64,000 nt of DNA from Actinoplanes solisilvae (GTDB lineage: Bacteria; Actinomycetota; Actinomycetes; Mycobacteriales; Micromonosporaceae). The notes below the pieces were generated by a model. That model had not been told where the DNA came from. It was given only the letters and a program-made list of their open reading frames with translations, and searched no databases. The translations under genes were made by a program, and so were the position numbers. The stretch lies in contig NZ_RJAC01000005.1 of NCBI RefSeq assembly GCF_003999975.1, positions 186,001 through 250,000 of the forward strand, written 5' to 3'. This document shows, in pieces, positions 10,828 to 19,271 of the stretch (positions are counted from its first letter, which is position 1; each line of letters opens with the position of its first letter).

Positions 10828-10834
10828 GGCGACC

Positions 10835-11542
10835 GTGACCGACGCAGGACGGCGGTCCGAACTGGCCGCCGCCCTCGCGCAGGTGCACGAACGGATCGAG
10901 CGGGCCTGCACGGCGGCGGGCCGCCCCGCGAGCGAGGTCACCCTCGTCGCGGTGACCAAGACCTACCCGGCGAGCGACGTGGTGCTGCTCGCCGGGCTCG
11001 GCGTCACCGACGTCGGCGAGAACCGCGACCAGGAGGCGGCACCCAAGGCCGCCCTGGTGCGGGCCGAGGGCGCGACGCCCCGCTGGCACTTCATCGGTCA
11101 GCTTCAGCGCAACAAGACGCGGTCGGTGGTGCAGTACGCCGACGTGGTCGAGTCGGTCGACTCCGTACGGCTGGCCGAGGCACTCGCCCGCGCCGCCGTT
11201 TCCCGGGGGGCGCCGCTCGACGTGCTGGTGCAGGTCAGCATCGACGGCGACGTGGCCCGCGGGGGCGTCGCCGGGGACGATCTCTGGCGGGTATCCGACT
11301 CCGTGGCCGCCGCGGACACGCTGCGGCTCGGCGGCGTCATGGCGGTGGCGCCGGTGGACTGGGATCCCGATCGGGCGTTCGAGCTGCTGCACGGCCTGTC
11401 CGAGCGTCTGGTCAAGCTGCATCCGTCGGCGACGGCCGTTTCGGCCGGCATGAGCGGGGATCTCGAAGCGGCCGTCCGGCACGGCGCGACACACGTCCGG
11501 ATCGGCACTTCTTTGCTCGGAATGCGAAACCTGCTGCGGTAG
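10835..11542 (+). CDS. YggS-family pyridoxal-phosphate homeostasis protein
   Basis: PLP-binding TIM-barrel protein of 235 residues, the family of E. coli YggS, B. subtilis YlmE and human PLPBP. The cofactor lysine is in VAVTKTYPASDVV (near residue 37). The motif GENRDQEA (the family GENY/GENR position) and the phosphate-binding end VRIGTSLLGMR are present. Known role: buffers intracellular PLP; no enzymatic reaction is established. GTG start at 10835, 7 bases after ftsZ. Its place beside sepF is conserved in Gram-positive bacteria. Confidence 0.9.
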   Translation: MTDAGRRSELAAALAQVHERIERACTAAGRPASEVTLVAVTKTYPASDVVLLAGLGVTDVGENRDQEAAPKAALVRAEGATPRWHFIGQLQRNKTRSVVQYADVVESVDSVRLAEALARAAVSRGAPLDVLVQVSIDGDVARGGVAGDDLWRVSDSVAAADTLRLGGVMAVAPVDWDPDRAFELLHGLSERLVKLHPSATAVSAGMSGDLEAAVRHGATHVRIGTSLLGMRNLLR

Positions 11543-11575
11543 CCTTCAGGCGGGCAGCAAACTACATGGGTGTTG

Positions 11576-11603
11576 TTTACGCGGCACGCTTCCTGGCTAT
11601 CTC
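11576..11603 (+). promoter_or_regulatory. putative promoter in the yggS-sepF gap
   Basis: TTTACG (11576-11581), a 16-base spacer and TATCTC (11598-11603) form a moderate promoter. A 249-base gap separates yggS from sepF, so a separate sepF promoter is plausible. Its leader would contain the hairpin at 11648-11685. Confidence 0.35.
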
Positions 11604-11647
11604 ATCGACGATGGCGAGGGGGTCGGCGCGTCGACGGCGCGGCACGT

Positions 11648-11685
11648 CACGGGACGAGGGTCCGCATCGGACCTTCCGACCCGTG
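11648..11685 (+). promoter_or_regulatory. structured leader hairpin before sepF
   Basis: Outer arms CACGGG (11648-11653) and CCCGTG (11680-11685) enclose an inner hairpin GGTCCG-CAT-CGGACC (11659-11673), giving one long imperfect stem. There is no T-run. It may be a structured 5' leader or a partial terminator between yggS and sepF. Confidence 0.35.
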
Positions 11686-11791
11686 CAAAGGGGGAATGCG
11701 GTACGCCGAGGGGGTGCGTTCCGCGCAGCGGACGAAGGTGGGGGCACATGGCTGGTCGGGTCGACGCTCGGTGGCGTGACGGGGTGATGGC

Positions 11792-12490
11792 ATGAGCGCT
11801 CTTCGTAAGGCGGGCGTCTGGCTGGGCCTCGTCGAGGAGGACGACGAGCGAGGGTACGGCGAATACGACGACAACTCCTACCGTCCGCGGAACCGGTACT
11901 CGGGAAGCCGGTACGCCGACGACGAGTTCGCCGACGACGACGAGGTCGAGGAGGAGCGTCCGGTGCCGCGGGCGCGCACGGAGCGCACACGCCCCAGTGA
12001 CCGTCTGTCGTCACACACCGACGTGGGCGACCACGATCGGGTGGAACGTGCGGACCGTTCGGAGCGCGCGAGTGTCCGTTCGATCACTCGCCCGACCACG
12101 TCCAGTGACGCCTCGTCAGCGCTGAGCTACTCCACTCGGGAGAATCTGGCCCTCGCGCCGCAGGCCGTGCACCAGCCGGAGCCCCGTCCGCGGGTGGTCG
12201 AGGAAGATCAGCGCTACCAGATCACGACCCTCCACCCGACGACCTACCGCGAGGCGCGCACCATCGGCGAGCACTTCCGGGACGGTGTTCCGGTCATCAT
12301 CAATCTCACCGAGATGGATGAAGGAGACGCCCGCCGGCTGGTCGACTTCGCGGCCGGGCTGGCCTTCGGTCTTCGCGGTACGATCGAGCGCGTGACCAAC
12401 CGGGTTTTCCTGCTCTCACCGGCAAATGTCCAGGTCACCGCAGAGGACAAGGCCAAGATCGCTGAGGGCGGGTTCTTCGGTCAGGCCTGA
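11792..12490 (+). CDS. sepF: cell division protein SepF
   Basis: Membrane anchor of FtsZ, 232 residues. The first ~14 residues ([14 protein letters not shown]) form the expected amphipathic membrane-targeting helix. A long acidic and basic disordered linker with many D, E, R and S (about 20-130) follows. The C-terminal SepF domain (about 140-228) contains [31 protein letters not shown] and [16 protein letters not shown]. The linker length is typical of actinobacteria. ATG start at 11792 with GGGGTGATGGC upstream. It sits between yggS and yggT, the conserved order. Confidence 0.95.
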   Translation: MSALRKAGVWLGLVEEDDERGYGEYDDNSYRPRNRYSGSRYADDEFADDDEVEEERPVPRARTERTRPSDRLSSHTDVGDHDRVERADRSERASVRSITRPTTSSDASSALSYSTRENLALAPQAVHQPEPRPRVVEEDQRYQITTLHPTTYREARTIGEHFRDGVPVIINLTEMDEGDARRLVDFAAGLAFGLRGTIERVTNRVFLLSPANVQVTAEDKAKIAEGGFFGQA

Positions 12491-12535
12491 GGCGGGCGCA
12501 CGTTTACCCGCCACCCAGATGGGGGATCGGCACGA

Positions 12536-12841
12536 GTGCTCTCGATCGTGTTCCAGATACTGTATTTAGTCGTCTACATCTTCTTCCTCGTCCTGCTTGC
12601 CAGGTTCGTGCTGGGTGCGGTACTCCAATACGGGCGTCGGTGGCAACCCGGCCGCGGCGCGTCGGCGGCACTCGAAACGGTGTGGAGCGTCACGGATCCG
12701 CCCCTCAAGGCGTTGAGGCGTGTGATCCCCCCGCTGCGCATTGGTAACGTGAGTTTGGACCTGGCTTCCATCGTGCTGCTGGTTATTCTGTTCGTGCTCA
12801 TGAGGTTCGTGCTTCAAAGATTGATCCTGAACTTCAGCTAA
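12536..12841 (+). CDS. YggT family membrane protein
   Basis: Small membrane protein of 101 residues with two hydrophobic segments (about residues 2-28 and 70-95) around a short loop containing the family motif [16 protein letters not shown]. Known: YggT/YlmG proteins are conserved next to sepF and wag31/divIVA; their role in division or envelope organisation is not settled. GTG start at 12536, 45 bases after sepF. Confidence 0.88.
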   Translation: MLSIVFQILYLVVYIFFLVLLARFVLGAVLQYGRRWQPGRGASAALETVWSVTDPPLKALRRVIPPLRIGNVSLDLASIVLLVILFVLMRFVLQRLILNFS

Positions 12842-12884
12842 ACAGCAGCCCCAACCGCGGCCGCGACTGACCCGAGGAGTTTCG

Positions 12885-13697
12885 ATGCCGCTGACCCCGG
12901 CCGACGTTCATAACGTCGCCTTCAAGAAGCCCCCGATCGGCAAGCGGGGGTATGACGAGGAGGAGGTCGACGCCTTCCTTGACGAGGTCGAGCGCGAGCT
13001 CGCCCGTCTGATCGAGGAGAACAACGAGCTGCGCGCCCAGGTGGAGCGCGGCGGTCGGGGTGGCGCACCAGCCGGTCCGAGCGCCGACCCGCGCCTCGCG
13101 GCCGAGCTCAACGACGTCAAGGCTCAGCTCGACCGCGTGCAGCGCGACAAGGCTCAGGCCGAGCAGGCCGCCCGGCAGATGCAGGCCGAGCTCGAGCAGG
13201 TCCGGGCCCAGGGCCCGGCCGGTGGTGGCGCCGCGGGCGCCGGCGCCGACGGCGAGCAGCAGGCGCTGCGGGTGCTCATGATGGCCCAGCGCACCGCCGA
13301 CGACCACGTCGCCGACGCGCGTCGCGAGGCCGACAAGCTCCTCTCCGACGCCCGTTCCAAGGCGGAAGAGGTCACCCGCGAGGCCCGCGCCAAGGCCGAC
13401 GCCCTCGAGCGTGACGCTCGTCAGCGCCACCAGGAAGCGATGGGTGGCCTCGACGCGAAGCGTTCCGCGCTGCAGAAGCACATCGAGGAGCTGAAGCAGT
13501 TCGAGCGTGAATACCGCACGCGCCTGAAGGCCTACCTGGAGAGTCAGCTCCGTGACCTCGACGGCCGTGGCCAGGGTCTCGAGGCCGAGATGTCCCGGGC
13601 CGACTCCAGCCGTGCCGTCGGCGGCAGCGGTGGTCTCGCCGCAGCCGGTCTCGCCGGTTCCTACGGCGGCCGCAACGCCATCGAATCCGGGCGCTGA
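12885..13697 (+). CDS. wag31: polar growth scaffold DivIVA / Wag31
   Basis: Coiled-coil protein of 270 residues that marks curved membrane at poles and directs apical wall growth in actinobacteria. The N-terminal DivIVA membrane-binding domain ([20 protein letters not shown], then [28 protein letters not shown]) is canonical. A Gly/Ala/Pro linker (about 50-65) and a long coiled coil rich in A, E, R and Q follow to about residue 230. The tail is Gly/Ser-rich. The ATG start is preceded by CGAGGAGTTTCG. The gene closes the division block. Confidence 0.95.
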   Translation: MPLTPADVHNVAFKKPPIGKRGYDEEEVDAFLDEVERELARLIEENNELRAQVERGGRGGAPAGPSADPRLAAELNDVKAQLDRVQRDKAQAEQAARQMQAELEQVRAQGPAGGGAAGAGADGEQQALRVLMMAQRTADDHVADARREADKLLSDARSKAEEVTREARAKADALERDARQRHQEAMGGLDAKRSALQKHIEELKQFEREYRTRLKAYLESQLRDLDGRGQGLEAEMSRADSSRAVGGSGGLAAAGLAGSYGGRNAIESGR

Positions 13698-13731
13698 CCG
13701 AAACCCCGCCGAACCTCGACGAGGATGAGCC

Positions 13732-14814
13732 ATGATCGTAGTTAGCCTGCTGCTCATCCTCGTCGCGGTGACGCTGCTCGTGCTGGGCCTCACGGGCGGA
13801 TCGAGCGGCCTACTCATCAGTTCCATCGTGGCCAGTCTCGTGGCCGCGGTCTTCCTGGTCATCGGCGCGCGTCAGGCCGCCGCGGCGAGGCGCGCGGCGC
13901 CGGCCGACCCCGCACCGCCGGTCGACGAGAACTCGGTCTTCGTGGCCGACCCCGAGTTCGACGACGCGGCCCGCCGCTCGGACGATCCTCCCCCGCCCGG
14001 CGTCGCCTTCGCCGCCGATTCCGGCGCTCCGGCCTCCGGCGAGGACCACCGCGACACCGTCCAGTTCGACGCCGGTGATCTCGCCGGTGCCCGCCGTTCC
14101 GGCCCCGACTTCGCCGAGCACGACGACGCGCCGGCCCACCCCGGTGCCGGGCCCGACTTCTCCGCGGCCCGCCCGGCCGGCCCCGACGTCTCCGCCGCCC
14201 GTGCCGCCACCGCGCCTGACTTCGTCGTGCCGCCCTCGTCGGCTGCTCGCGACTTCGACAGCTCCCCGGCCGCCTTCGCTGATCAAGCGGGCGCCGCGCC
14301 TGCGGGCGATTTGTCCGCAGATGAGCCCGGTGGGCCCGGACGTCGGGATGCGAACCCCGACGACCCCGACTACGAGCGCGCCTCCGCGGCGATCAACTCG
14401 GCCCGCAGCGAGATCCCGAACGAGGACGCGTGGCGCCGCGACCCCACGACCGGGTCACCGGCTGCCGCCTCACCAAGCGCCTCGCCGGATGCCTCGTCCG
14501 CTGCCTCGCCGGCTGCTTTTCGGGCCGACGAGCCGGTCGAGGCGGAGGAGTTCGCCGAGCCCGACGCCGACGACCCCGACGACGAGCCGCTGCCCCAGGC
14601 GGTGCGACCGGCCGACGCGGTGGGGGTGGCCCGGCTCGAGGCCGAGGTCATGGTGGTCGACGGGCGGCCGCGCTACCACCTGCCCGAATGCCCGAGCCTG
14701 ATCGGCCGGCTGGCCGAGCCGATCCCGGTTCGCGAGGCCGTCGAGCTGGGCTTCAGCCCGTGCGGACTGTGCCGCCCGGTCGACCGCCTGGTCGGCGCGG
14801 CCGCCCGCCGCTGA
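13732..14814 (+). CDS. membrane-anchored Ala/Pro/Asp-rich protein with C-terminal Cys/His knuckle
   Basis: Protein of 360 residues that I cannot name. It has two adjacent hydrophobic segments at the N-terminus (about 2-20 and 24-44). A long low-complexity region rich in A, D, P and S (about 50-290) follows. The compact C-terminal module (about 300-355) contains YHLPECPSL and, 20-odd residues later, SPCGLCRP, an H-x4-C...C-x2-C arrangement that could bind one zinc ion. The GAGGATGAG ribosome-binding site and 34-base gap after wag31 suggest co-expression with it. Role unknown; the anchor plus exposed metal-binding head suggests a scaffold or sensor, which is inference. Confidence 0.75.
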   Translation: MIVVSLLLILVAVTLLVLGLTGGSSGLLISSIVASLVAAVFLVIGARQAAAARRAAPADPAPPVDENSVFVADPEFDDAARRSDDPPPPGVAFAADSGAPASGEDHRDTVQFDAGDLAGARRSGPDFAEHDDAPAHPGAGPDFSAARPAGPDVSAARAATAPDFVVPPSSAARDFDSSPAAFADQAGAAPAGDLSADEPGGPGRRDANPDDPDYERASAAINSARSEIPNEDAWRRDPTTGSPAAASPSASPDASSAASPAAFRADEPVEAEEFAEPDADDPDDEPLPQAVRPADAVGVARLEAEVMVVDGRPRYHLPECPSLIGRLAEPIPVREAVELGFSPCGLCRPVDRLVGAAARR

Positions 14815-14824
14815 GGGGCGCCGT

Positions 14825-14899
14825 CGGCCGGCCGCTGATTGCCGGCCGCGGGCCGTTCGGCTCTCGGCGTGGGCCGCCGCTGAGCACGCTGAACGGCCC
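14825..14899. terminator. two hairpins after the knuckle protein
   Basis: First hairpin: CGGCCGGC and GCCGGCCG (8 bp, 14825-14848) with an 8-base loop. Second: GGGCCGTTC (14850-14858) and GAACGGCCC (14891-14899), 9 bp around a 32-base loop. Neither has a T-run. They occupy most of the 120-base gap before the DUF167 gene and probably end or slow transcription from the division cluster. Confidence 0.4.
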
Positions 14900-14934
14900 C
14901 TCCCGGCGAGCGGGGTTGATCGGCACAATGAGGC

Positions 14935-15258
14935 ATGGTCAACCGCCGCGTGCCTCCGCCCGACGAGAGCGCCGTCGCCGTGCCCGTGCGGGTGCGCCCG
15001 GGAGCCGGACGAAACCGCGTCGGTGGGCGCTATGAGGGGCCGCACGGCCCGGCCCTGATCGTCGCCGTGGGGGCGCCGGCCGTCGACGGCAAGGCGACCG
15101 AGGCGGTGCGGCGGGCCCTGGCGGGAGCGCTCGGGGTGCGCCCGGCCGATGTGGAGCTGCGACTCGGCGCGACCAGCCGCGACAAGGTCTTCACCGTCGC
15201 CGCGGCCGACGACGGGGTCGCCGCGCGGTTCGAGGCCCTGCGGGACGGCCCGACGTGA
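14935..15258 (+). CDS. DUF167 / YggU family protein
   Basis: Small protein of 107 residues with the whole DUF167 fold: PVRVRPGAGRNRVGG near residue 18, VAVGAPAVDGKATEAVRRAL near 40, and VELRLGATSRDKVFTV near 74. Known: the YggU family is widespread, structure-known, with no settled function. ATG at 14935 with a close GAGG. It precedes a 22-codon open frame and the antiporter gene. Confidence 0.85.
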   Translation: MVNRRVPPPDESAVAVPVRVRPGAGRNRVGGRYEGPHGPALIVAVGAPAVDGKATEAVRRALAGALGVRPADVELRLGATSRDKVFTVAAADDGVAARFEALRDGPT

Positions 15259-15268
15259 GAGCGGGCGC

Positions 15269-15337
15269 GTGAACGCCTGGCTGTCGAGCGCCGACGAGGT
15301 CGGGCGCGCGGAGCCCGTACGCGAAAGCCTGTTGTGA
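15269..15337 (+). CDS. possible 22-residue peptide coupled to the antiporter gene
   Basis: A GTG-started frame encodes 22 residues (begins NAWLSSADEVG after the start, ends RESLL). Its TGA overlaps the antiporter GTG as GTGA, the same coupling geometry used by real gene pairs here. It could be a leader peptide that sets antiporter translation, or just the frame left between genes. No family recognised. Confidence 0.3.
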   Translation: MNAWLSSADEVGRAEPVRESLL

Positions 15338-16875
15338 CCAGCGGGATGGACTGGGCGCTGCTCGTGGGGGCGGCGGTCCTGCTGGTGGCGGTGGCCGCCG
15401 TGCGCGTGTCGACCAAGGTCGGGCTGCCCAGCCTGCTGGTCTATCTCGGGATCGGCATCGTGCTCGGCGAGGCCGGGATCGGCATCCGGTTCGACGACGC
15501 CGAGCTGACCCGCACGCTGGGCTTCTGCGCGCTCATCGTGATCATCGCGGAGGGCGGGCTGACCGCCCGGTGGAGCACGCTGCGCCCGGTGCTGGGGCTG
15601 GCCGCGTCGCTGGCCACGGTGGGGGTCGCCGTCAGCATCGCGGTGGTCGGTCTGGTCGTGCACCTGCTGCTCGACCTGCCGTGGCAGCTCGCCCTGCTCT
15701 ACGGGGCGGTGCTGTCCTCGACCGACGCTGCGGCCGTCTTCGCCACGCTGCGGCGGTTGCGGCTGCCGTCGCGCCTGGTGGCGACGCTCGAGGCCGAGTC
15801 GGGCATGAACGACGCCCCGGTGGTGCTGCTGGTCGTGCTGCTCAGTGCGGACCTCTCGGCGATGCACCCGTGGTGGTACGAGCTGCTGATCGTCGCCTAC
15901 GAGCTGGCCGCCGGCGCGGCGATCGGCTATGCGGTCGGCGCGGCGGGTCGCTGGCTGCTGCGCAACGCCGCGTTGCCGTCGGCGGGGCTCTATCCGATCG
16001 CCGCGGTCGGTCTGACCGTTCTCGCGTACGCCGGTGGGGCCGTCGCCCACGCCTCCGGGTTCCTCGCCGTCTATGTCGCCGGCGTCGTGCTCGGCAACGG
16101 CCGCCTCCCGCACCGCCGCGCCATCCTCGGATTCGCCGACGGCCTCGCCTGGGTCGCCCAGATCGGCCTGTTCGTGCTGCTCGGCCTGCTCAGCTCGCCC
16201 GGCCGGCTGCGCGAGGCGCTGGTGCCGGCGATGGTCGTCGGGGTCGCGCTCGTGCTGCTGGCCCGCCCGCTCTCGGTGGTCATCTCGGCCGTGCTGGCCC
16301 GCCCGGTGCGCGGTCCGCGCCGCCCCGGCAACCGGGTGGGCTGGCGGGGCAGCGCCTTCCTGTCGTGGGCCGGGCTGCGCGGCGCGGTGCCGATCGTGCT
16401 GGCCACGATTCCGCTCTCGGCCGGCACTCCCGGTGCCGAAGGACTGTTCGACGCCGTGTTCGTGCTGGTCCTGGTCTTCACGCTGGTGCAGGCGAGCACG
16501 CTCGGCCCGGCGGCGCGGCTGCTCGGGGTGACCGCCCCGGGCGAGGCGGCCGAGCTGCACGTCGAGACCGCCCCGCTGGACCGGATGAACGCCGACCTGC
16601 TGCAGCTCGAGGTGGCCGAGGGTTCGCGGCTGGCCGGGGTGCACATCGACGAGCTGCGTCTGCCCGAGGGCGCCTCGGTGACCCTCGTGGTGCGTGGCGG
16701 TGCCGGCTTCGTCCCCGGCCCCGACACCCGCCTGCGCACCGGCGACGCGCTGCTGATCGTGGCCACCGCCGCCGCCCGGGACGTCGCCGAGCGCCGGTTG
16801 CGCGCGGTCAGCCGGCGCGGGCGCCTGGCCCGGTGGTTCGGCGAGGACGGGGAGGAAGATCCGGCCACGCGCTGA
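15334..16875 (+). CDS. cation/proton antiporter with C-terminal TrkA_C domain
   Basis: CPA1-type sodium or potassium/proton antiporter of 513 residues. Roughly twelve membrane segments span residues 5-400. The core has ESGMNDAPVVLLVV near residue 153, the conserved acidic/Asn region of NhaP-like exchangers, and the late WAGLRGAVPIVLA near residue 345. A TrkA_C-like regulatory domain (about 425-495, QLEVAEGSRLAGVHIDEL...GDALLIVATAA) matches the CvrA/NhaP2 type, favouring K+/H+ exchange. GTG start at 15334 overlaps the preceding 22-codon frame; an ATG four codons in is possible. Confidence 0.87.
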   Translation: MTSGMDWALLVGAAVLLVAVAAVRVSTKVGLPSLLVYLGIGIVLGEAGIGIRFDDAELTRTLGFCALIVIIAEGGLTARWSTLRPVLGLAASLATVGVAVSIAVVGLVVHLLLDLPWQLALLYGAVLSSTDAAAVFATLRRLRLPSRLVATLEAESGMNDAPVVLLVVLLSADLSAMHPWWYELLIVAYELAAGAAIGYAVGAAGRWLLRNAALPSAGLYPIAAVGLTVLAYAGGAVAHASGFLAVYVAGVVLGNGRLPHRRAILGFADGLAWVAQIGLFVLLGLLSSPGRLREALVPAMVVGVALVLLARPLSVVISAVLARPVRGPRRPGNRVGWRGSAFLSWAGLRGAVPIVLATIPLSAGTPGAEGLFDAVFVLVLVFTLVQASTLGPAARLLGVTAPGEAAELHVETAPLDRMNADLLQLEVAEGSRLAGVHIDELRLPEGASVTLVVRGGAGFVPGPDTRLRTGDALLIVATAAARDVAERRLRAVSRRGRLARWFGEDGEEDPATR

Positions 16876-16964
16876 GCGAGGCGCCGATGTCGGGACCGAC
16901 GGGTATCCGACGCATCTTTCGAGGAGATTTACGTGGATTGAGGAGCATGATCCGATACCGGTTG

Positions 16965-16993
16965 TTGTCGGGGCGGTATACGTTCCGTATCCT
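16965..16993 (+). promoter_or_regulatory. putative promoter upstream of the TraR/DksA gene
   Basis: TTGTCG (16965-16970), a 17-base spacer and TATCCT (16988-16993) match sigma-70-type elements at four of six positions each. It lies in a less GC-rich patch of the 385-base gap after the antiporter. The transcript would begin near 17000 and carry the repeat hairpins that follow. Confidence 0.45.
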
Positions 16994-17127
16994 TGCCACC
17001 CTCCGGAGTGCGCGGCTGACGGTTCGGCCGCGCCGTTTTGGCCGGTGGGGAAAGATCTACGGCGTCGCCCGGCGGGGACGGCCCTCACCGCCGATGCTCA
17101 GGCCGCCGGGTGGGAATCGAAGAATGT

Positions 17128-17216
17128 GACGTGCCGGTCGGGACCGGCAGGACAGGACGTGCCGGTCGGGACCGGCAGGACAGGGAGACGGGCGGGCGGC
17201 ACGCCGCCGGGTCTCC
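17128..17216 (+). repeat. 28-bp tandem repeat of hairpins plus a third hairpin
   Basis: A 28-bp unit occurs twice in perfect tandem (17128-17155 and 17156-17183). Each copy contains GCCGGT-CGGG-ACCGGC, a 6-bp stem with a CGGG loop. Directly after, GGAGAC (17184-17189) and GTCTCC (17211-17216) close a third hairpin that also holds GGCGG-CACG-CCGCC. Three successive hairpins end 44 bases before the TraR/DksA ATG. The rest of the gap (16876-17127) shows only the promoter and an Arg-rich 80-codon frame (16887-17129) that I do not believe. Confidence 0.6.
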
Positions 17217-17260
17217 GGGGACGCTGATCGCCGCGCGGGCGCGCGGCTGAGGGGGCGACG

Positions 17261-17686
17261 ATGACCAAGGCAACCGGCACCAGGTCGGCCGCGACGAGCG
17301 GCAAGAGCACCGGCAAGCGGACGCGCAGCGCCGCCGAGACCGAGAAGATCCGGGTCGCCCTGGTCGAGCGGCGCGACGAGCTGCAGACCGAGTACGACGT
17401 CTCGATCACCGAGATCACCATCCTGCAGCGGGACCGGCTCGCTGACTCGGCCGGCGACGACCAGGCCGACACCGGCACCAAGACGTTCGAGCGTGAGCAG
17501 GAGATCACTCTGGCCAACAATCTGCTGGAGCGCATCACACAGGTGGAACGCGCCATCGACCGGCTCGGCGAGGGCAACTACGGTTGGTGCGAGCGGTGCG
17601 GCAACCCGATCCCGGTCGAGCGACTGGCGGCGTTCCCCTCCGCGACCCTCTGTGTGTCCTGCAAGCAGCTGGAGGAACGACGCTGA
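17261..17686 (+). CDS. TraR/DksA family zinc-finger protein
   Basis: Protein of 141 residues. A basic low-complexity N-terminus (about 1-30) is followed by a helical coiled-coil region (about 32-100). The C-terminal four-cysteine zinc finger [16 protein letters not shown]...ATLCVSCKQ has C-x2-C and C-x2-C pairs. Family members bind the RNA polymerase secondary channel (DksA) or resemble it; actinobacterial members are often linked to sporulation or stress, so the exact role is open. The leader carries three hairpins. The stop overlaps a probable CTG start of lspA. Confidence 0.85.
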   Translation: MTKATGTRSAATSGKSTGKRTRSAAETEKIRVALVERRDELQTEYDVSITEITILQRDRLADSAGDDQADTGTKTFEREQEITLANNLLERITQVERAIDRLGEGNYGWCERCGNPIPVERLAAFPSATLCVSCKQLEERR

Positions 17687-18330
17687 ACGCCGACGAGCGG
17701 GCGGGCGCGACCACCGTGGACGAGCCGAAGCCGGAGCCCAAGGCCCGGTTCACCGGCCGGGCCGTGGCCGTGCTGGGTGCCACCGCCGTGATCGCCGTGG
17801 CCCTCGACCAGTGGGTCAAATGGCTCTCCACCGAGAACCTCGAGGAGGGCCACCCGGTCCGCATCCTCGGGGGGCTGATCTACCTTTCGCTGCTCCGCAA
17901 CAGTGGGGCGGCTTTCAGTTTCGGCAGCGACCACACCTGGGTCTTCCCGCTGATCACCTTCGTGGTGATCGGCTGGATCACGTGGATGGCGACCAGGCTT
18001 CGCTCGGTGCCGTGGGCGCTCGCGCTGGGCCTCGTGCTCGGTGGCGCCCTGGGCAACCTGGGCGACCGCCTGTTCCGCGCCCCCGGCGTGCTGCACGGTC
18101 ACGTGGTCGACATGTTCAGCCTCTTCGGGCCGTACGGGGAGTACTTCGCCGTTTTCAACATCGCCGACAGCTGCCTGAGCGTGGGTGTGGTGCTGGCGGT
18201 GCTGCTCGAGCTGACCGGCCGGCAGCGCGACGGCTCCCGCGTGTCGGTGCGCAAGCAGAAGAAGGTCTCGCCCGGCGAGAACCAGAACGTCTCGCCCGGC
18301 GAGAATCAGAAGAAGGACGAGGCTCCGTGA
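17683..18330 (+). CDS. lspA: lipoprotein signal peptidase LspA
   Basis: Membrane aspartyl protease that removes signal peptides from diacylated prolipoproteins. Four membrane segments are visible, with the conserved [29 protein letters not shown] and [11 protein letters not shown] motifs carrying the active-site aspartates. There is no ATG or GTG at the frame's expected head. CTG at 17683 has an ideal GGAGG seven bases upstream and overlaps the upstream TGA (CTGA), so I prefer it (215 residues); the next option is GTG at 17716 (204 residues) with a weak site. The last ~25 residues are a polar tail with the heptapeptide VSPGENQ twice. Confidence 0.88.
   Translation: MNADERAGATTVDEPKPEPKARFTGRAVAVLGATAVIAVALDQWVKWLSTENLEEGHPVRILGGLIYLSLLRNSGAAFSFGSDHTWVFPLITFVVIGWITWMATRLRSVPWALALGLVLGGALGNLGDRLFRAPGVLHGHVVDMFSLFGPYGEYFAVFNIADSCLSVGVVLAVLLELTGRQRDGSRVSVRKQKKVSPGENQNVSPGENQKKDEAP
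18265..18312 (+). repeat. 24-bp in-frame tandem duplication in the lspA 3' end
   Basis: Two copies of a 24-bp unit beginning GTCTCGCCCGGCGAGAA (18265-18288 and 18289-18312, one base different) encode the repeated VSPGENQ-x tail of LspA, just before its stop. The near identity of the copies indicates a recent duplication. The part lies after the last membrane segment, so the enzyme core is untouched. Confidence 0.8.
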
Positions 18331-19256
18331 GCTCGCAGCGTTCCCTGCCGGTGCCCGACGGCCTCGACGGGATGCGTCTCGACCAGGCCGTCTCCCGGCT
18401 GTTCGGGTTGTCCCGCACGGCCGCCGCGACCCTGGTCGAGTCGGGTGACGCGCTGGTCGACGGCTTCCCGCGACCCAAGTCCGACAAGGTCGCCGCCGGC
18501 TCCTGGCTCGAGGTCACCCTGCCGTCGCCGGTGGCCGCGCCGGCCGTCGTGGCCGAGCCGGTGCACGGCCTGAAGATCATCTACAGTGACGACGACATCG
18601 TCGTGGTCGACAAGCCGGTCGGCGTGGCCGCCCACCCCAGCCCCGGCTGGACCGGCCCGACCGTGATCGGCGGCCTGGCCGCGATGGGCCAGAACGTCGC
18701 CACCAGCGGGGCCGCCGAGCGGCAGGGTGTCGTACACCGCCTGGATGTCGGAACGACCGGGATCATGGTCGTGGCCAAGAGCGAGGTCGCCTACAGCGCG
18801 CTCAAGCGGGCGTTCAAGGAGCGCGAGGTCGACAAGCGCTACCACGCCGTGGTGCAGGGCCACCTCGACCCGCTGCGCGGCACGATCGACGCGCCGATCG
18901 ACCGGCACCCGACCGCCGACTACAAGTTCGCGGTGATGAACTCGGGCAAGCCCAGCGTCACCCACTACGACACGGTCGAGGCGTTCCGCTCGGCCAGCCT
19001 GGTCGACGTGAAGCTCGAGACGGGCCGCACCCACCAGATCCGCGTGCACTTCTCGGCGATGCGGCACCCGTGCGTCGGCGACCTCACGTACGGCGCCGAC
19101 CCCACGCTGGCCGCCAGGCTGCGGCTCAACCGTCAGTGGCTGCACGCCCGGGAACTGTCCTTCCTGCACCCCCGCACGCTGGACGAGGTGCGTTTCGTCA
19201 GCGACTATCCGGACGACCTGAAGGACGCGCTGAGCGTTCTCCAGGACGCGAGCTGA
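18327..19256 (+). CDS. rluD: 23S rRNA pseudouridine synthase, RluD type
   Basis: RluA-family pseudouridine synthase of 309 residues. The S4 RNA-binding domain covers about residues 12-75 ([23 protein letters not shown]). The catalytic domain has [15 protein letters not shown] near residue 135, with the catalytic Asp of HRLD, and later [18 protein letters not shown]. Length and S4 domain fit RluD (helix 69 of 23S rRNA) best, though RluA-type paralogues are hard to separate by eye. GTG start overlaps the lspA stop (GTGA); lspA-rluD adjacency is common in bacteria. Confidence 0.9.
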   Translation: MSSQRSLPVPDGLDGMRLDQAVSRLFGLSRTAAATLVESGDALVDGFPRPKSDKVAAGSWLEVTLPSPVAAPAVVAEPVHGLKIIYSDDDIVVVDKPVGVAAHPSPGWTGPTVIGGLAAMGQNVATSGAAERQGVVHRLDVGTTGIMVVAKSEVAYSALKRAFKEREVDKRYHAVVQGHLDPLRGTIDAPIDRHPTADYKFAVMNSGKPSVTHYDTVEAFRSASLVDVKLETGRTHQIRVHFSAMRHPCVGDLTYGADPTLAARLRLNRQWLHARELSFLHPRTLDEVRFVSDYPDDLKDALSVLQDAS

Positions 19257-19271
19257 CCCACGGCGACGCCG

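Noticed and set aside
14470..17088. 872-codon minus-strand frame across the knuckle protein and antiporter genes
   Set aside because: No domain, low-complexity H/R/Q/G composition, and it opposes well-supported genes.
16887..17129. 80-codon Arg-rich frame upstream of the TraR/DksA gene
   Set aside because: Overlaps the predicted promoter and hairpin leader, no similarity, extreme Arg content.
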